A DNA stretch of 64,000 bases from Microbacterium limosum. GTDB taxonomy: Bacteria; Actinomycetota; Actinomycetes; Actinomycetales; Microbacteriaceae. Below, piece after piece: positions 19,665-34,654 of the stretch; within the stretch, counting starts at the first letter, position 1, and every line of letters starts with the position of its first letter. Location: NCBI RefSeq assembly GCF_036324365.1, contig NZ_CP137080.1, positions 1,426,001 through 1,490,000 on the forward strand. The letters are read 5' to 3'. The notes beneath the pieces are model-generated. The model did no database searches and was not told the DNA's origin. It worked only from the letters and a program-made list of their open reading frames with translations. The translations under genes were made by a program, and so were the position numbers.

Positions 19665-20018
19665 CTACTGACCGCGGCGCTCCCGGAGCTGCTTCAGGGC
19701 GTCGTCGAGAAGCTGTGACGCCTCCTCGTCGGTGCGCCGCTCCTTCACATAGGCGAGGTGCGTCTTGTACGGCTCGGTCTTCGCGAGAGCGGGCGGGTTG
19801 GCCTTGTCGCGTCCCGCAGGCAGACCCGAGTGGGGGCTGTCGATGATGTCGGGGATCTCTTCGTCGGCGACTCCCGCTGCGAAGTAACGCACGGTCTCGT
19901 TGCCCAGGGAATCCCAGTACGACACGGCCACGCGCTCGGCGTGGAAACCGTGATCCTGCTCGCCCATCGGGCCGGCACCCACCCGAGTGCCGCGAATCGC
20001 GTTGCCGCCTGTCGCCAT
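19665..20018 (-). CDS. rbpA: RNA polymerase-binding protein RbpA
   Basis: The 117-aa actinobacterial factor begins MATGGNAIRGTRVGAGPMGE, which carries the conserved basic linker region, followed by a core domain and the sigma-interaction segment ERRTDEEASQLLDDALKQLRERR. RbpA binds RNA polymerase and group 1/2 sigma factors and stabilises open complexes. The ATG at 20018 gives the conserved N-terminus; the frame is open further upstream through secG, but without family similarity. It follows secG with 2 bp between, so it is probably in the same transcript. Confidence 0.94.
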   Translation of the reverse strand: MATGGNAIRGTRVGAGPMGEQDHGFHAERVAVSYWDSLGNETVRYFAAGVADEEIPDIIDSPHSGLPAGRDKANPPALAKTEPYKTHLAYVKERRTDEEASQLLDDALKQLRERRGQ

Positions 20019-20020
20019 GT

Positions 20021-20269
20021 TTACAGTCCCTGAAACTTCGTGATGAGCCCGAGAGCAACGATCGTGACGAACCACACGAGGGCCAGCACGATCGTGAATC
20101 GGTTGAGGTTGCGCTCGGCGAGGCCCGACGAACCGAGCGCGGAGGTCATTCCGCCGCCGAACATGTCGGAAAGGCCGCCACCGCGGCCCTTGTGCAGGAG
20201 GATCAGCAGCGTCAGCAGCAGGCTCGTGAGGCCGAGCACCACCTGGAGGACGAATTCGAGAATCTGCAC
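20021..20269 (-). CDS. secG: Preprotein translocase subunit SecG
   Basis: The 82-aa protein has two membrane helices (about 5-27 and 55-77) separated by the SecG loop HKGRGGGLSDMFGGG, which is diagnostic. SecG is the small accessory subunit of the SecYEG channel. A GTG start at 20269 (MQILEFVLQ) is preferred, with AAAGG 10 nt upstream; another in-frame GTG at 20287 would add six residues. The tpiA-secG-rbpA order is common in relatives. Confidence 0.9.
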   Translation of the reverse strand: MQILEFVLQVVLGLTSLLLTLLILLHKGRGGGLSDMFGGGMTSALGSSGLAERNLNRFTIVLALVWFVTIVALGLITKFQGL

Positions 20270-20319
20270 GAAGAGTAGGCCTTTCACACGGCCCCCCGGA
20301 TGCGGGCGGGCCGTCGACA

Positions 20320-20325
20320 AGTATA
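20320..20325 (-). promoter_or_regulatory. Candidate -10 (TATACT) for secG-rbpA
   Basis: TATACT on the minus strand sits in the 65-bp tpiA-secG gap and would give a leader of about 44 nt to the secG GTG. No good -35 is visible. A GC-rich imperfect hairpin (CGGCCC...GGGCCG, about 20290-20314) lies in the would-be leader. It would allow secG and rbpA to be expressed independently of the glycolytic genes upstream. Confidence 0.33.
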
Positions 20326-20334
20326 CGGGGACGC

Positions 20335-21113
20335 TCAGACGCCCACGTGCTTCTGGTAGCGGATGATCGCCGCGAACTCGTCGACCTTCAGGCTCGCGCC
20401 GCCGACGAGGGCGCCGTCCACATCGGGCTCTCGCATGAAGCCCGCGATGTTCGCCGCGGCCACAGATCCGCCGTACAGGATGCGGGTGCGCGCCGCCGCG
20501 TCCTCGCCCAGAGTGCCGGCGATGACGCCGCGAAGTGCGCGGCACACCTCCTGCGCCTGCTCGGGCGTCGCGGCCTGGCCGGACCCGATCGCCCAGACCG
20601 GCTCGTATGCGACCACGATCTCGGCGTCGGCCGAGACACCCGCGAGCGCCGTCCTGAGCTGTGCCGCGGGCACGGCACTGGCGCCGTGCTTCTCGAGGTC
20701 CTCCGCGGTCTCCCCCACGCAGATCACGGGCGCGAGACCGTGCCGGAGAGCGGCAGAGACCTTCGCACCGACGATCTCGTCGGTCTCGGCGTGGTGCTGC
20801 CGGCGCTCGGAGTGACCGATGATCACGTATGCGCAGTCGAGCTTTTTGAGGAACGCCCCCGACACCTCGCCGGTGTAGGGGCCCGAGTCGTGGGCCGAGA
20901 CATCCTGTGCGCCGTGCGCGAACGCGATCTTGTCGGCGGAGATCAGCGTCTGCACGCTGCGGAGGCCGGTGAACGGCGGGAAGAGCGCCACCTCGACGCT
21001 CCCCGCCTCGTGGCCCGCGTCCTTCAACGCCCAGTCGAGCTTCTGAACGAAAGCGATCGCCTGCTGGTGATCGAGGTTCATCTTCCAGTTTCCCGCGATG
21101 AGCGGGGTGCGCG

Positions 21114-21123
<10 letters not shown>
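20335..21123 (-). CDS. tpiA: Triosephosphate isomerase
   Basis: The 262-aa TIM-barrel protein has GNWKMNLD with the catalytic Lys near residue 13, IIGHSERR with the catalytic His near 97-104, and AYEPVWAIGSG with the catalytic Glu near 170. It interconverts DHAP and glyceraldehyde-3-P. The first 10 bp overlap the pgk 3' end in a different frame (ATGGCAGTGA carries both signals), giving coupled translation with pgk. Confidence 0.96.
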
Positions 21124-22328
<1,205 letters not shown>

Positions 22329-22337
22329 CGAAGGGCC

Positions 22338-23491
<1,154 letters not shown>

Positions 23492-23497
23492 ACCTCG

Positions 23498-24124
23498 TCA
23501 CGACCCTACCAGCAGACCCGTCGTCTTCTCGCGGGCCACCTGAAAGCGCGTCTGGACGTCGGCCCAGTTCGCGATGTTCCAGAACGCCTTGACGTAGTCC
23601 GCGCGGACGTTCTTGTAGTCGAGGTAGTACGCGTGCTCCCAGACATCCAGCAGCAGCAGCGGAACCGAGCCCGCCGCGAACTGCGACTGCTGGTCGAAGA
23701 ACTGCTGGATGATCAGGTTCTGACCGATCGAGTCCCAGAACAGACCCGCCCAGCCCGAGCCCTGGACGCCCATGGCCGCGGCGGTGAAGTGCGCCTGGAA
23801 CTTGTCGAAGGAGCCGAAGTGATCGGAGATGGCCGACTCGAGGTCGCCGGTGGGCTTGTCTCCCCCGTTCGGCGAGAGGTTGGTCCAGAAGATGGAGTGG
23901 TTCGTGTGTCCGCCGAGATTGAACGCGAGGTCCTTCTCGAGCTTGTTGACGTTCGCGAAGTCGCCCTTGTCGCGGGCCTCCGCCAGCTGCTCGAGCGCCG
24001 TGTTGGCACCCGTCACGTAAGCCTGGTGGTGCTTGTCGTGGTGCAGCTGCATGATCGTCGCGCTGATGTGCGGCTCGAGCGCCGCGTAGTCGTAGGGCAG
24101 ATCGGGCAGGGTGTACGTCGCCAT
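23498..24124 (-). CDS. sodA: Superoxide dismutase (Mn/Fe type)
   Basis: The 208-aa protein is a full-length Mn/Fe SOD. Metal ligands are recognisable: His in [13 protein letters not shown] near residue 27, His in NHSIFW near 80, and Asp and His in [12 protein letters not shown] near 164-168. It dismutates superoxide in the cytoplasm. The ATG at 24124 is preceded by GGAGAG. TAGGAT (24180-24185, minus strand) about 60 bp upstream is a plausible -10. Metal choice (Mn versus Fe) cannot be decided from sequence reading alone. Confidence 0.96.
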   Translation of the reverse strand: MATYTLPDLPYDYAALEPHISATIMQLHHDKHHQAYVTGANTALEQLAEARDKGDFANVNKLEKDLAFNLGGHTNHSIFWTNLSPNGGDKPTGDLESAISDHFGSFDKFQAHFTAAAMGVQGSGWAGLFWDSIGQNLIIQQFFDQQSQFAAGSVPLLLLDVWEHAYYLDYKNVRADYVKAFWNIANWADVQTRFQVAREKTTGLLVGS

Positions 24125-24234
24125 ATTCGCTTTCTCTCCTGTCGTGGCCACGCTCGCGCGCGGCGCGGATGACCTTCTCATCCTAGTGAGAGCCAACACG
24201 ACCGACAGGGGGTTGCTTCCCGCTCCGGGGGAGA

Positions 24235-25215
24235 TTACGACACGTCGGCGTCGGCGGGGATGCCGACGTCCGTGCCGGGGATGCCCTCGTCCTCCGCACG
24301 CTTGTCGGCCATCGCCAGCAGACGGCGGATGCGTCCGGCGACGGCGTCCTTCGTCAACGGCGGGTCGGCGTGGTGCCCGAGCTCGTCGAGGCTCGCCTCG
24401 CGGTGTGCGAGGCGGAGACGCCCCGCCTCGCGCAGGTGGTCGGGGATGTCCTCGCCGAGGATCTCCATGGCCCGCTCGACACGCGCGCACGCGGCGACCG
24501 CCGCCTGCGCGGAGCGCCGGAGGTTCGCGTCGTCGAAGTTGACCAGACGGTTCACCCCCGCGCGGACCTCCCGGCGCTGGCGCAGCTGTTCCCACTCCGC
24601 GGCCGCCCGCTGTGCGCCCATCGCGTGCAGGATGGCCCGGATGGCATCCCCGTCGCGCACGACGACGCGATGCACGGCCCGCACCTCCCGCGCCTTCGCC
24701 GCGACATCGAGGCGGTGAGCCGCCCCGACGAGCGCCATCGCGACCTCGGACGACGGGCACGTCACCTCGAGCGCCGCGGACCGCCCCGGATCGGTGAGGG
24801 TCCCCGCGGCGAGGAACGCGCCCCGCCACAGCGCCGAGAGGTCGTCGCGAGAGCCCGTCGTCAGCTTGTTGGGCAGGCCCCGCACGGGGCGCCGGCGCTG
24901 GTCGAGAAGGCCCGTCTGGCGCGCCAGCGTCTCGCCGCCCTCGCGCACGCGGACGATGAAGTGGCCCTCCTGGCGAGACGAAGACGCCTGGACGCGGCCC
25001 AGTTCCGGCCGGACGCCGTACAGCTCGATGATGTCCCTCGCCGCCCGCCGGGCGAGCGCCTCGGAGTCCAGTTCGGCCTCGATGGCCATCTTGCCGGCGA
25101 TGGAGTGCAGGCCGCCGGAGAACCGCAGCAGGGCCGTCACCTCCGCGACGCGCGCCTGCGGACGCGGGTCGCGGACCGTCATCAACTCGGCCTTGACATC
25201 GGCGGTTAGGGGCAC
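24235..25215 (-). CDS. whiA: DNA-binding regulator WhiA
   Basis: The 326-aa protein has an N-terminal LAGLIDADG-endonuclease-like domain ([10 protein letters not shown], then [13 protein letters not shown]) and a C-terminal helix-turn-helix region ending in [29 protein letters not shown]. WhiA works with WhiB in sporulating actinobacteria and is retained in non-sporulating relatives, where it affects division genes. The GTG at 25215 is chosen because AGGAG lies about 5 nt before it, inside an upstream ATG-AGG-AGA run. The rapZ-whiA order is the usual one. Confidence 0.93.
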   Translation of the reverse strand: MPLTADVKAELMTVRDPRPQARVAEVTALLRFSGGLHSIAGKMAIEAELDSEALARRAARDIIELYGVRPELGRVQASSSRQEGHFIVRVREGGETLARQTGLLDQRRRPVRGLPNKLTTGSRDDLSALWRGAFLAAGTLTDPGRSAALEVTCPSSEVAMALVGAAHRLDVAAKAREVRAVHRVVVRDGDAIRAILHAMGAQRAAAEWEQLRQRREVRAGVNRLVNFDDANLRRSAQAAVAACARVERAMEILGEDIPDHLREAGRLRLAHREASLDELGHHADPPLTKDAVAGRIRRLLAMADKRAEDEGIPGTDVGIPADADVS

Positions 25216-25259
25216 GGCTCTCCTCATTGCTGGCCGGTCGGTCGGGGAACCTGCCTAGC

Positions 25260-26138
25260 TTACTCGCGCCCCAGATCGCGATGCTTCACGCGCACGGCGA
25301 CACCCGGCAGGGAACGCAGTCTCTGCGCGAGCTCAATCGCCATCGCCACCGACCGGTGCTTGCCGCCCGTGCATCCCACGGCGACGGTCGAGTGCCGCTT
25401 ATTCTCCCGCTGGTATCCGGCGATGACGGGCGCGAGGGCGTCGGCGTAGGAGTCGAGGAACTGCGCGGCCCCCTCCTGGGCGAGGACGAAGTCGCGAACC
25501 GATTCGTCCTGCCCCGTCAGGGCGCGAAGGTCGGAGTTCCAGAACGGATTGGGGAGGAACCGCATGTCGGCGACGAGATCGGCATCGGGAGGCAGCCCGT
25601 ACTTGAACCCGAAGCTCTGGATCGTCAGCGTGTGCTTGGCCGATCCGGCCTCCGAGAACAGCTCCCCGACCGTCGTCGCCAGCTGGTGGATGTTGAACGT
25701 GCTCGTGTCGACGATGAGATCCGCACTCTCGCGCATAGGCGCCATCCGCCGCCGCTCGACGGCGATCCCGTCGAGGATCGTCCCCTCGCCCTGGAGAGGG
25801 TGCGGGCGGCGCACGGCCTCGAAACGACGGACGAGCACATCGTGCGCCGCGTCGAGGAAGACCACTCGCACGCGGCGCCCCTCGCGCAGGCGCTCCATGA
25901 CCTCCGGAAGGCGTTCGAAGAGCTCGCGCCCGCGAACGTCGACGACGGCGGCGACCCGCGGCAGCGCGCCGCCGACCATTCCCGAGAGATCGAGCAGCGG
26001 TCGCAGCATCTGCGGGGGCAGGTTGTCGACGACGTACCAGTCGAGATCCTCCAGGGCGTTCGCGACGGTCGAGCGCCCGGCGCCCGACATCCCCGTCACG
26101 ATGAGCACTTCGCCCGCGTCGCCGTCCGCCTCAGTCAT
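25260..26138 (-). CDS. rapZ: RapZ/YvcJ-family P-loop protein
   Basis: The 292-aa protein has Walker [10 protein letters not shown] near residues 16-24 and the C-terminal [10 protein letters not shown] motif conserved in RapZ. In enterics RapZ is an RNase E adapter controlling GlmS; in Gram-positives the homologue is a nucleotide-binding protein linked to whiA. The ATG at 26138 (MTEADGD) has GGTGGGAG directly upstream; GTG at 26147 is also in frame. It sits 27 bp after uvrC and 44 bp before whiA. Confidence 0.92.
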   Translation of the reverse strand: MTEADGDAGEVLIVTGMSGAGRSTVANALEDLDWYVVDNLPPQMLRPLLDLSGMVGGALPRVAAVVDVRGRELFERLPEVMERLREGRRVRVVFLDAAHDVLVRRFEAVRRPHPLQGEGTILDGIAVERRRMAPMRESADLIVDTSTFNIHQLATTVGELFSEAGSAKHTLTIQSFGFKYGLPPDADLVADMRFLPNPFWNSDLRALTGQDESVRDFVLAQEGAAQFLDSYADALAPVIAGYQRENKRHSTVAVGCTGGKHRSVAMAIELAQRLRSLPGVAVRVKHRDLGRE

Positions 26139-26165
26139 CGCTCCCACCCGGTTCGTCGCCGGCTC

Positions 26166-28124
26166 TCACCCTACTGACTTCGGCGCGGACGCCGCCAACG
26201 CTTCTGAGGCGTGCGTAGATGAATCGTCGGCCGCCGGCGACTCCTGCAGGCGCGAGTGGATGGTGGCCGCGAGCTTGGGGCCGATCCCCTTGACCTCGGT
26301 GATCGCCGCCGTGTCGGCACGGCGAAGGGCCGCTACCGACCCGAAGTGCCGCAGCAGCACGCGGATCCGCTCCGCGCCGAGGCCCGGGATCTCCTCCAGG
26401 ACGCTGTGGATGTCGCGGCGACGCGAACCCCTCTGGTGACGGATCGCGAAGCGGTGAGCCTCGTCGCGCAGCCGCTGCAGGAGGTAGAGGGCCTCGCTCG
26501 TGCGGGGCAGGATCACGGGATACTCCTCCCCCGGCAACCAGACCTCCTCCAGGCGCTTGGCGAGGCCGCACAGCGCGATCTCCTCGTGGCCGGAGTCGGC
26601 GAGGGCTCGCGCCGCGGCGGCGACCTGCGGTTTTCCGCCGTCGACGACGAGAAGCTGCGGGGGGTAGGCGAATCGCGTGCGCCGCCGCGTGACGGGAGCG
26701 TCGTCGGTGCCCGCCTCCTCGGCCTCCGCCTCGTCCCGGTCGAGATGCGCTATCCGGCGCGTCAGGACCTGGTAGATCGAGTCGGTGTCGTCCGTCGTGT
26801 CGGTCACGGAGAAGGAGCGGTACTGATCCTTGCGCGGGAGCCCGTCTTCGAACACGACCATCGATGCGACGACGTTGGTCCCCGACAGGTGCGAGACGTC
26901 GAAGCACTCGATCCGCAGTGGCGCCTCGGACATCCCGAGCGCCTCCTGGAGATCCGTGAGCGCCTGCGACCTGGCGACGTAGTCCGACGTGCGCCTGGTC
27001 TTGTGGAGCATGAGGGCCTGTTGGGCGTTGAGGCTCGCCGTCTTCATGAGATCGGCTTTGCGTCCGCGCTGCGCGACCTGCACGTTCACGGGACGGCCGC
27101 CGCGCCGCTCCCGCAGCCATTCCTGCAGCTCTGCCGCGTCGGGCGGCAGAGCTGGCACCAGGATGCGGCGCGGGATGTCCGTGGGAGCCACCTCGCCGTA
27201 GGCGCGCTGCAGCACCTGGTCGATGAGCTCGCCGCCCTCGATGTCGATCTCCTTCTCGATCGTCGAGGCCCGTACCCCGCGCACGCGCCCGCCGCGCACG
27301 ACGAAGTGCTGCACGGCGGCCGCGAGCTCGTCCTCCGCGATGCCGAAGAGATCCAGGTCGACGTCCTCGCCGAGCACCAGGGCGGACCGGGACAGGACCG
27401 CGTCGATCGCCGCCAGCCGGTCGCGGAAGACCGCGGCCGCCTCGTAGTCCATCGCCGCGGCGGCCTCGCGCATCCTCGCCGTGAGGTCGACCCTGAATCT
27501 CTGGTCACCCCCGGCCATGAACGCGACGAAGTCGTCCACGATCGCCCGGTGCTCCTCCACCGTGACCCGCATCGAGCACGGGCCGCCGCAGCGCCCGATC
27601 TGTCCCGGGAAACAGGGCCGACCGGTCTGCATCGCCTTCTTGTAGCTCGAATCACTGCAGGTGCGGATCGGGAAGACCTTGATGAGCTGGTCGATCGTGT
27701 CGTGCACCGCCCAGACCTTCGGGTAGGGACCGAAATACCGCGCACCCCGGATGCGGCGGTTCCGGGTGACCAGCACCCGCGGCGCCTCATCGGCGAGGGT
27801 GATCGCCATGAAGGGGTAGGACTTGTCGTCGCGGTAGCGGACGTTGAAGGGCGGATCGAACTCCTTGATCCACATGTACTCCAGCTGGAGGGAGTCCACG
27901 TCCGTCGCGACGACCGTCCACTCGACCGAGGCCGCCGTCGTGACCATCCGACGCGTGCGCTCGTGCAGGGTGTGCAGCGGAGCGAAGTAGTTGCTCAGCC
28001 GCGCGCGCAGGTTCTTCGCCTTGCCGACGTACAACACGCGGCCGTCGGCGTCACGGAATCGATAGACCCCCGGGTTGGTGGGGATCTCCCCCTGCTTCGG
28101 CCGGTAGGACAGCGGCGACGCCAC
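26166..28124 (-). CDS. uvrC: Excinuclease ABC subunit C
   Basis: The 652-aa protein has an N-terminal GIY-YIG nuclease (GVYRFRD...[15 protein letters not shown], about residues 18-48), a UVR motif near 200-235, the RNase H-like nuclease with [20 protein letters not shown] near 385-405, and a C-terminal helix-hairpin-helix pair ([13 protein letters not shown] and [12 protein letters not shown]). It makes both incisions in nucleotide excision repair. Its GTG start lies 2 bp after the uvrA stop, so uvrA-uvrC-rapZ-whiA form one operon. Confidence 0.95.
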   Translation of the reverse strand: MASPLSYRPKQGEIPTNPGVYRFRDADGRVLYVGKAKNLRARLSNYFAPLHTLHERTRRMVTTAASVEWTVVATDVDSLQLEYMWIKEFDPPFNVRYRDDKSYPFMAITLADEAPRVLVTRNRRIRGARYFGPYPKVWAVHDTIDQLIKVFPIRTCSDSSYKKAMQTGRPCFPGQIGRCGGPCSMRVTVEEHRAIVDDFVAFMAGGDQRFRVDLTARMREAAAAMDYEAAAVFRDRLAAIDAVLSRSALVLGEDVDLDLFGIAEDELAAAVQHFVVRGGRVRGVRASTIEKEIDIEGGELIDQVLQRAYGEVAPTDIPRRILVPALPPDAAELQEWLRERRGGRPVNVQVAQRGRKADLMKTASLNAQQALMLHKTRRTSDYVARSQALTDLQEALGMSEAPLRIECFDVSHLSGTNVVASMVVFEDGLPRKDQYRSFSVTDTTDDTDSIYQVLTRRIAHLDRDEAEAEEAGTDDAPVTRRRTRFAYPPQLLVVDGGKPQVAAAARALADSGHEEIALCGLAKRLEEVWLPGEEYPVILPRTSEALYLLQRLRDEAHRFAIRHQRGSRRRDIHSVLEEIPGLGAERIRVLLRHFGSVAALRRADTAAITEVKGIGPKLAATIHSRLQESPAADDSSTHASEALAASAPKSVG

Positions 28125-28126
28125 GC

Positions 28127-31027
28127 TCAGCCCGCCTTCCGGCGTTCGCCACCGCGCCGGTCCTCCTGACCGAGGAGCTCGGCGAGGAACATCCCCGTAT
28201 GGCTGTCCTCCACGCGCGCGACCTGTTCGGGAGTGCCGGTCGCGACGACCTCTCCTCCCCCCGCGCCGCCCTCGGGCCCCATATCGATGATCCAGTCGGC
28301 GGACTTGATCACGTCGAGGTTGTGCTCGATGACGATGACGGTGTTCCCCTTGTCGACGAGGCCGCCGAGCACCTCGAGCAGGCGCTGGACGTCCTCGAAG
28401 TGCAGGCCCGTGGTGGGCTCGTCAAGCACGTAGACGCTGCGGCCGTTGCTGCGCCGCTGCAGCTCCGTGGCGAGCTTGACGCGCTGCGCCTCCCCGCCCG
28501 ACAGGGTCGTCGCGGACTGCCCGAGGCGGACGTATCCGAGCCCGACCTCGACGAGCGTGCGCAGGTAACGATGGATCGCCTGGATGGGCTCGAAGAACTC
28601 CGCGGCCTCGGAGATCGGCATCTCGAGCACCTCGGCGATGTTCTTGCCTTTGTAGTGCACGGCGAGCGTGTCGCGGTTGTACCGCTTGCCGTGGCACACC
28701 TCGCAGTCGACGTAGACGTCGGGGAGGAAGTTCATCTCGATCTTGATCGTGCCATCGCCCGAGCAGGCCTCGCAGCGACCGCCCTTCACATTGAAGCTGA
28801 ATCGCCCGGGCTGGTAGCCGCGCACCTTCGCCTCGGGGGTCTCGCTGAACAGCGTGCGGATGCGGTCGAAGACGCCGGTGTAGGTGGCCGGATTCGAGCG
28901 CGGCGTCCGGCCGATCGGGTTCTGGTCGACGTGCACGACCTTGTCGAGGTCGTCGAGCCCCGTCACCCGGGTGTGCTTGCCCGGAACGCGGCGGGCTCCG
29001 TTGAGCCGTGTCGCCAGCACCTCGTACAGGATGCCGTTGACGAGCGAGGACTTGCCCGATCCGCTCACGCCGGTGACGGCCGTGAGCACGCCGATCGGGA
29101 AGTCGACGGTGACGTTGCGAAGGTTGTTCTCGCGCGCTCCGACGACCGTGATCTTGCGCGACCGATCGATCTTGCGCCGCTTCGCGGGTGTGGTGATTTC
29201 CCGGCGTCCCGACAGGTAGTCGCCCGTCAGCGAGGCGGGCTCGTTCAGCAGGGCGTCGTAGGGTCCGGAGTGAACGACCGTGCCGCCGTTGACCCCCGCC
29301 CCCGGACCGATATCGACGATCCAGTCGGCGGCCTCGATGGTCTCCTCGTCGTGCTCGACGACGATGAGCGTGTTGCCCAGATCGCGAAGCGTCACGAGCG
29401 TCTTGATGAGGCGTCGGTTGTCGCGCTGGTGCAATCCGATCGACGGCTCGTCGAGCACGTACAGGACGCCGGTGAGCCCCGACCCGATCTGCGTCGCGAG
29501 ACGGATGCGCTGCGCCTCGCCGCCGGAGAGCGACGCCGCGGCGCGGCTGAGGCTGAGGTAGTTGAGCCCCACCTGAATGAGGAAGTCGAGACGAACGCGG
29601 ATCTCGCGCAGCACCTGGGCGGCGATCGCGGCCTCGCGGTCGGTGAGCGTGAGCTGCGCGAAATAGTCGCGCGCATCGGCCAGGCTCAGGTGAGACGCCT
29701 CGGCGATCGAGTGACCATGGACGAGGACCGAGAGCACCTCCGGCTTGAGCCGGTCGCCGTTGCAGACCGGACACGGCACCTCGCGCAGGAACTCCGACCA
29801 GCGGGTGCGCTGCGTGTCGGACTCCGCCTGCAGCCATTGCCGCTCGATGTAGGGCACGACGCCCTCGAAGCCCGACGCGTATCGCATCTCGCGGCCGAAG
29901 CGGTTCTTCCACTTGACGGTGACCTTGTAGTTGTCGCCGCGCAGCACAGCCTCTCGGATGTCGGACGGCAGCTTCTTCCACGGCGTGTCGAGCGAGAAGT
30001 CCAGGTCGGCGGCGAGCCCCTCCAGGAGGCGCTCGTAGTACTGGAACAGCCCCTTGCCCTGCGTCGTCCAGGGGACGATGACACCCTCGCGGATCGAGAG
30101 CTCGTCATCCCCCAGCAGCAGATCGACATCGACCGACATGCGGGTGCCGAGTCCCGAGCAGGCCGGACATGCACCGAACGGCGCGTTGAACGAGAAGGTG
30201 CGCGGCTCGATCTCCGTGAGCTGCAGGGGGTGCCCGTTCGGGCACGCGAGCTTCTCGGAGAAGTTCTGCCAGGCGTCGTCGCCCTCTTCGTCCACGAAGT
30301 TGACCTGCATCACGCCGCCCGCGAGACCGAGCGCGGTCTCCACGGAGTCGGTGACGCGACCGAGGATGTCGGGCGAAGCGACGAGCCGATCGACGACGAC
30401 CGCGATGTCGTGCTTGTAGCTCTTCTTCAGCGTGGGAGGCTCGGCCAGCTGGATGAGGTCGCCGTCGACGATCGCACGCGCGTAGCCCTTGGCTCCGAGC
30501 TCGCGGAAGAGGTCGACGAACTCTCCCTTCTTCTGCGTGACGACCGGCGCCACGATCTGGTAGCGCGTGCCCTCGGGCAGCTCCATGAGCTGGTCGGCGA
30601 TCTGCTGCACGGTCTGACGCTGAATGCGTTCGCCGCACTCGGGGCAGTGAGGCACGCCGATGCGCGCCCAGAGCAGACGCATGTAGTCGTAGACCTCGGT
30701 GATGGTGCCGACGGTGGAGCGCGGGTTGCGGTTGGTCGACTTCTGGTCGATCGAGACCGCCGGGGACAGACCCTCGATGAAGTCGACGTCGGGGCGGTCG
30801 ACCTGCCCGAGGAACTGCCGTGCGTAGGCGCTCAGCGATTCGACGTAGCGACGCTGCCCCTCGGCGAAGATCGTGTCGAAGGCGAGGCTCGATTTCCCGG
30901 AGCCGGAAAGACCTGTGAAGACGACGAGGGAGTCGCGCGGGATGTCGAGATCAACGTCGTGGAGATTGTGAACGCGGGCACCGCGGACGCTGAGCTTCGA
31001 GGAGGTGGCAACGGGGACGATGGGCAC
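28127..31027 (-). CDS. uvrA: Excinuclease ABC subunit A
   Basis: The 966-aa protein has two ABC ATPase halves: Walker [12 protein letters not shown] and [11 protein letters not shown], signatures LSGGEAQRI and LSGGEAQRV. The zinc-binding loops [15 protein letters not shown], and CEACSGDG...CEVCHG are intact. It recognises DNA damage and loads UvrB. The GTG at 31027 ([22 protein letters not shown]) is used; a GTG a few codons inside would also keep the whole conserved part. It diverges from the zinc-ribbon gene at 31147. Confidence 0.96.
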   Translation of the reverse strand: MPIVPVATSSKLSVRGARVHNLHDVDLDIPRDSLVVFTGLSGSGKSSLAFDTIFAEGQRRYVESLSAYARQFLGQVDRPDVDFIEGLSPAVSIDQKSTNRNPRSTVGTITEVYDYMRLLWARIGVPHCPECGERIQRQTVQQIADQLMELPEGTRYQIVAPVVTQKKGEFVDLFRELGAKGYARAIVDGDLIQLAEPPTLKKSYKHDIAVVVDRLVASPDILGRVTDSVETALGLAGGVMQVNFVDEEGDDAWQNFSEKLACPNGHPLQLTEIEPRTFSFNAPFGACPACSGLGTRMSVDVDLLLGDDELSIREGVIVPWTTQGKGLFQYYERLLEGLAADLDFSLDTPWKKLPSDIREAVLRGDNYKVTVKWKNRFGREMRYASGFEGVVPYIERQWLQAESDTQRTRWSEFLREVPCPVCNGDRLKPEVLSVLVHGHSIAEASHLSLADARDYFAQLTLTDREAAIAAQVLREIRVRLDFLIQVGLNYLSLSRAAASLSGGEAQRIRLATQIGSGLTGVLYVLDEPSIGLHQRDNRRLIKTLVTLRDLGNTLIVVEHDEETIEAADWIVDIGPGAGVNGGTVVHSGPYDALLNEPASLTGDYLSGRREITTPAKRRKIDRSRKITVVGARENNLRNVTVDFPIGVLTAVTGVSGSGKSSLVNGILYEVLATRLNGARRVPGKHTRVTGLDDLDKVVHVDQNPIGRTPRSNPATYTGVFDRIRTLFSETPEAKVRGYQPGRFSFNVKGGRCEACSGDGTIKIEMNFLPDVYVDCEVCHGKRYNRDTLAVHYKGKNIAEVLEMPISEAAEFFEPIQAIHRYLRTLVEVGLGYVRLGQSATTLSGGEAQRVKLATELQRRSNGRSVYVLDEPTTGLHFEDVQRLLEVLGGLVDKGNTVIVIEHNLDVIKSADWIIDMGPEGGAGGGEVVATGTPEQVARVEDSHTGMFLAELLGQEDRRGGERRKAG

Positions 31028-31146
31028 CCGTCAAGTGTAGGTTCGCCCTCCGACATCGGTTCCGGGTTCGCCCTCGGCGGACTCGCCGGCACCGCATCGC
31101 ACGCCGCCAGGGCCCGCGACCCCGCTCCAGAGGGCACACTGGTGTC

Positions 31147-31395
31147 ATGACACGCGCATCACGCTCCGCCCGCCCGCGACTCCGGGACAGGGTCCGCGAG
31201 GCCGGCGGGTGGTACGCGTGGATCAACGCGAACCTCATCAAGGCCGCCGGACCCGCCGCCGTGGGCCCCTATGAGAGCACGCCGCCCCCCTCCGCGACGG
31301 AGCGCGCGGAGCGCGCGTGCCCCCTGTGCGGGCATCCGATGAACACCCACACCATCGACCGCCGCGGAGACAAGCCCCTGCTGCGTTGCCCCTGA
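31147..31395 (+). CDS. Small zinc-ribbon protein of unknown function
   Basis: The 82-aa protein combines a basic N-terminus (about 20 residues with many Arg), a WYAWINANLIKAAG segment, and a C-terminal CPLCGHPMNTHTID...LLRCP, which could be a zinc ribbon with two CPxC/RCP-type ends. I do not recognise a named family. It is a lone plus-strand gene between uvrA and uvrB, both minus strand. The intact reading frame and Cys pattern argue for a real gene; a role linked to excision repair would be speculation. Confidence 0.65.
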   Translation: MTRASRSARPRLRDRVREAGGWYAWINANLIKAAGPAAVGPYESTPPPSATERAERACPLCGHPMNTHTIDRRGDKPLLRCP

Positions 31396-31414
31396 GGAGC
31401 GCGCGCCGGGCCTC

Positions 31415-33484
<2,070 letters not shown>

Positions 33485-33544
33485 GTGAAGAAGCCTAGGC
33501 GTGGCCGCCGACACGGGCGTCGGCGTTCGCCCAGCGCGGATGCG

Positions 33545-34141
33545 TCAGGACCGGACCCGCCGCCACAGCTCGTCGACCTGCTCGATCGTGTGGCTGAGGG
33601 ACCCGGCCGTGTCGACGACGACGTCGGCGACGGCGAGTCGCGCTGCATCCGGGGCCTGGGCCGCGATCCGACGCGCGGCATCCTCCGCCGTCATGCCGCG
33701 CTCGGAGACGAGCCTGTCGCGGCGCACGGCCGCGGGTGCGTGGGCGACGACCACGAGATCCCACGGACCGTCCACGCGCGCCTCCACGAAGAGCGGGACG
33801 TCGTAGACGACGACGGCACGCGGGTCCCGGGCGAACGCCTCGGCGAAGCGTCGTGCCGACAACTCCCGCACGGCGGGGTGGACGATCTCGTTGAGGCGCG
33901 CAAGGGCATCCGGGTCGCCGAAGACGGCACGCCCGAGAGCCTCGCGATCGAGGGCGCCGTCGGGGCCGACGATCCCGGCGCCGAACTCGGCCGCGATGAG
34001 GTCCAGGACGTGCGACGGCGGAGTCTGCACCTCGCGCACGAGCGCATCGGCGTCGACGACGACCGCTCCGTGCTCCGTCAGCCGCCGCGCGATCGTCGAC
34101 TTCCCCGACGCGATGCCGCCGGTGAGTGCGATGAGAGGCAT
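33545..34141 (-). CDS. coaE: Dephospho-CoA kinase
   Basis: The 198-aa P-loop kinase has Walker A GGIASGKST near residues 7-15, VVDADALVREV, and the CoA-binding YDVPLFVEA segment. It phosphorylates dephospho-CoA, the last step of CoA synthesis. The ATG at 34141 (MPLIALTGG) gives the standard start directly before the first beta-strand; two upstream in-frame ATGs lack family similarity. It lies 60 bp upstream of uvrB on the same strand, a common neighbourhood in actinobacteria. Confidence 0.93.
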   Translation of the reverse strand: MPLIALTGGIASGKSTIARRLTEHGAVVVDADALVREVQTPPSHVLDLIAAEFGAGIVGPDGALDREALGRAVFGDPDALARLNEIVHPAVRELSARRFAEAFARDPRAVVVYDVPLFVEARVDGPWDLVVVAHAPAAVRRDRLVSERGMTAEDAARRIAAQAPDAARLAVADVVVDTAGSLSHTIEQVDELWRRVRS

Positions 34142-34205
34142 CGCTCCAGCATGTCGCATGGGCCCCGGTGCGCGCACGCTCGGTCGCCTCGGAGATGGTC
34201 TGGGA

Positions 34206-34211
34206 TATCAT
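34206..34211 (+). promoter_or_regulatory. Candidate -10 (TATCAT) for the response regulator gene
   Basis: TATCAT is the only AT-rich hexamer in the 123-bp coaE-response regulator spacer and lies 53 bp before the start codon. No clear -35 is present at 16-18 bp. Confidence 0.3.
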
Positions 34212-34264
34212 CGGGCGGCGCCCGTGTCCCGCGGCCCGCTCCCACATCCCTCGGAGGAACAGCG

Positions 34265-34654
34265 ATGGATCACCCTCGCGTCGCTGTGGTCGTCGAAGAC
34301 GACGCCGACATCCGCTTCCTCATCTCCGCCGTCCTCGAGCAGTCCGGCTTCCAGGTCGTGTCCGCATCGTCGGGCCCCGAGGGCGTCGACGCCGTCCGCA
34401 CCCACGCGCCGGTCATCACGACCCTGGATGTGAGCATGCCCGGCTTCGACGGCCACGAGGCCGCCCGTCGCATCCGCGCGTTCAGCGACACCTACATCGT
34501 CATGATCACGGCTCGTGCGGAGCAGATCGACTCGTTGCAGGGCATCCAGGCGGGAGCGGACGAGTACATCACGAAGCCGTTCCGGCCGCGGGATCTGCGT
34601 GCGCGCATCGCAGCCCTCCTCGAAAAGCCCCGGGCCTCGCGCTCGTCCGACTGA
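34265..34654 (+). CDS. Single-domain response regulator (CheY-like receiver)
   Basis: The 129-aa protein is a receiver domain only. The acidic pair is D12/D13 in VEDDADIR, the phosphoacceptor is D55 in TTLDVSMPG, T82 is in MITARAE, and K104 is in ITKPFRPRDL. No DNA-binding or enzymatic output domain follows, so it must act by binding a partner. GGAGGAACAGCG gives a clear ribosome site. It abuts, tail to tail with no gap, a minus-strand operon encoding a degenerate GGDEF-like membrane protein and a histidine kinase, which are its likely partners. Confidence 0.88.
   Translation: MDHPRVAVVVEDDADIRFLISAVLEQSGFQVVSASSGPEGVDAVRTHAPVITTLDVSMPGFDGHEAARRIRAFSDTYIVMITARAEQIDSLQGIQAGADEYITKPFRPRDLRARIAALLEKPRASRSSD

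Noticed and set aside
28199..31150. Long plus-strand open frame over uvrA
   Set aside because: Antisense shadow; uvrA has complete ATPase and zinc motifs on the minus strand.
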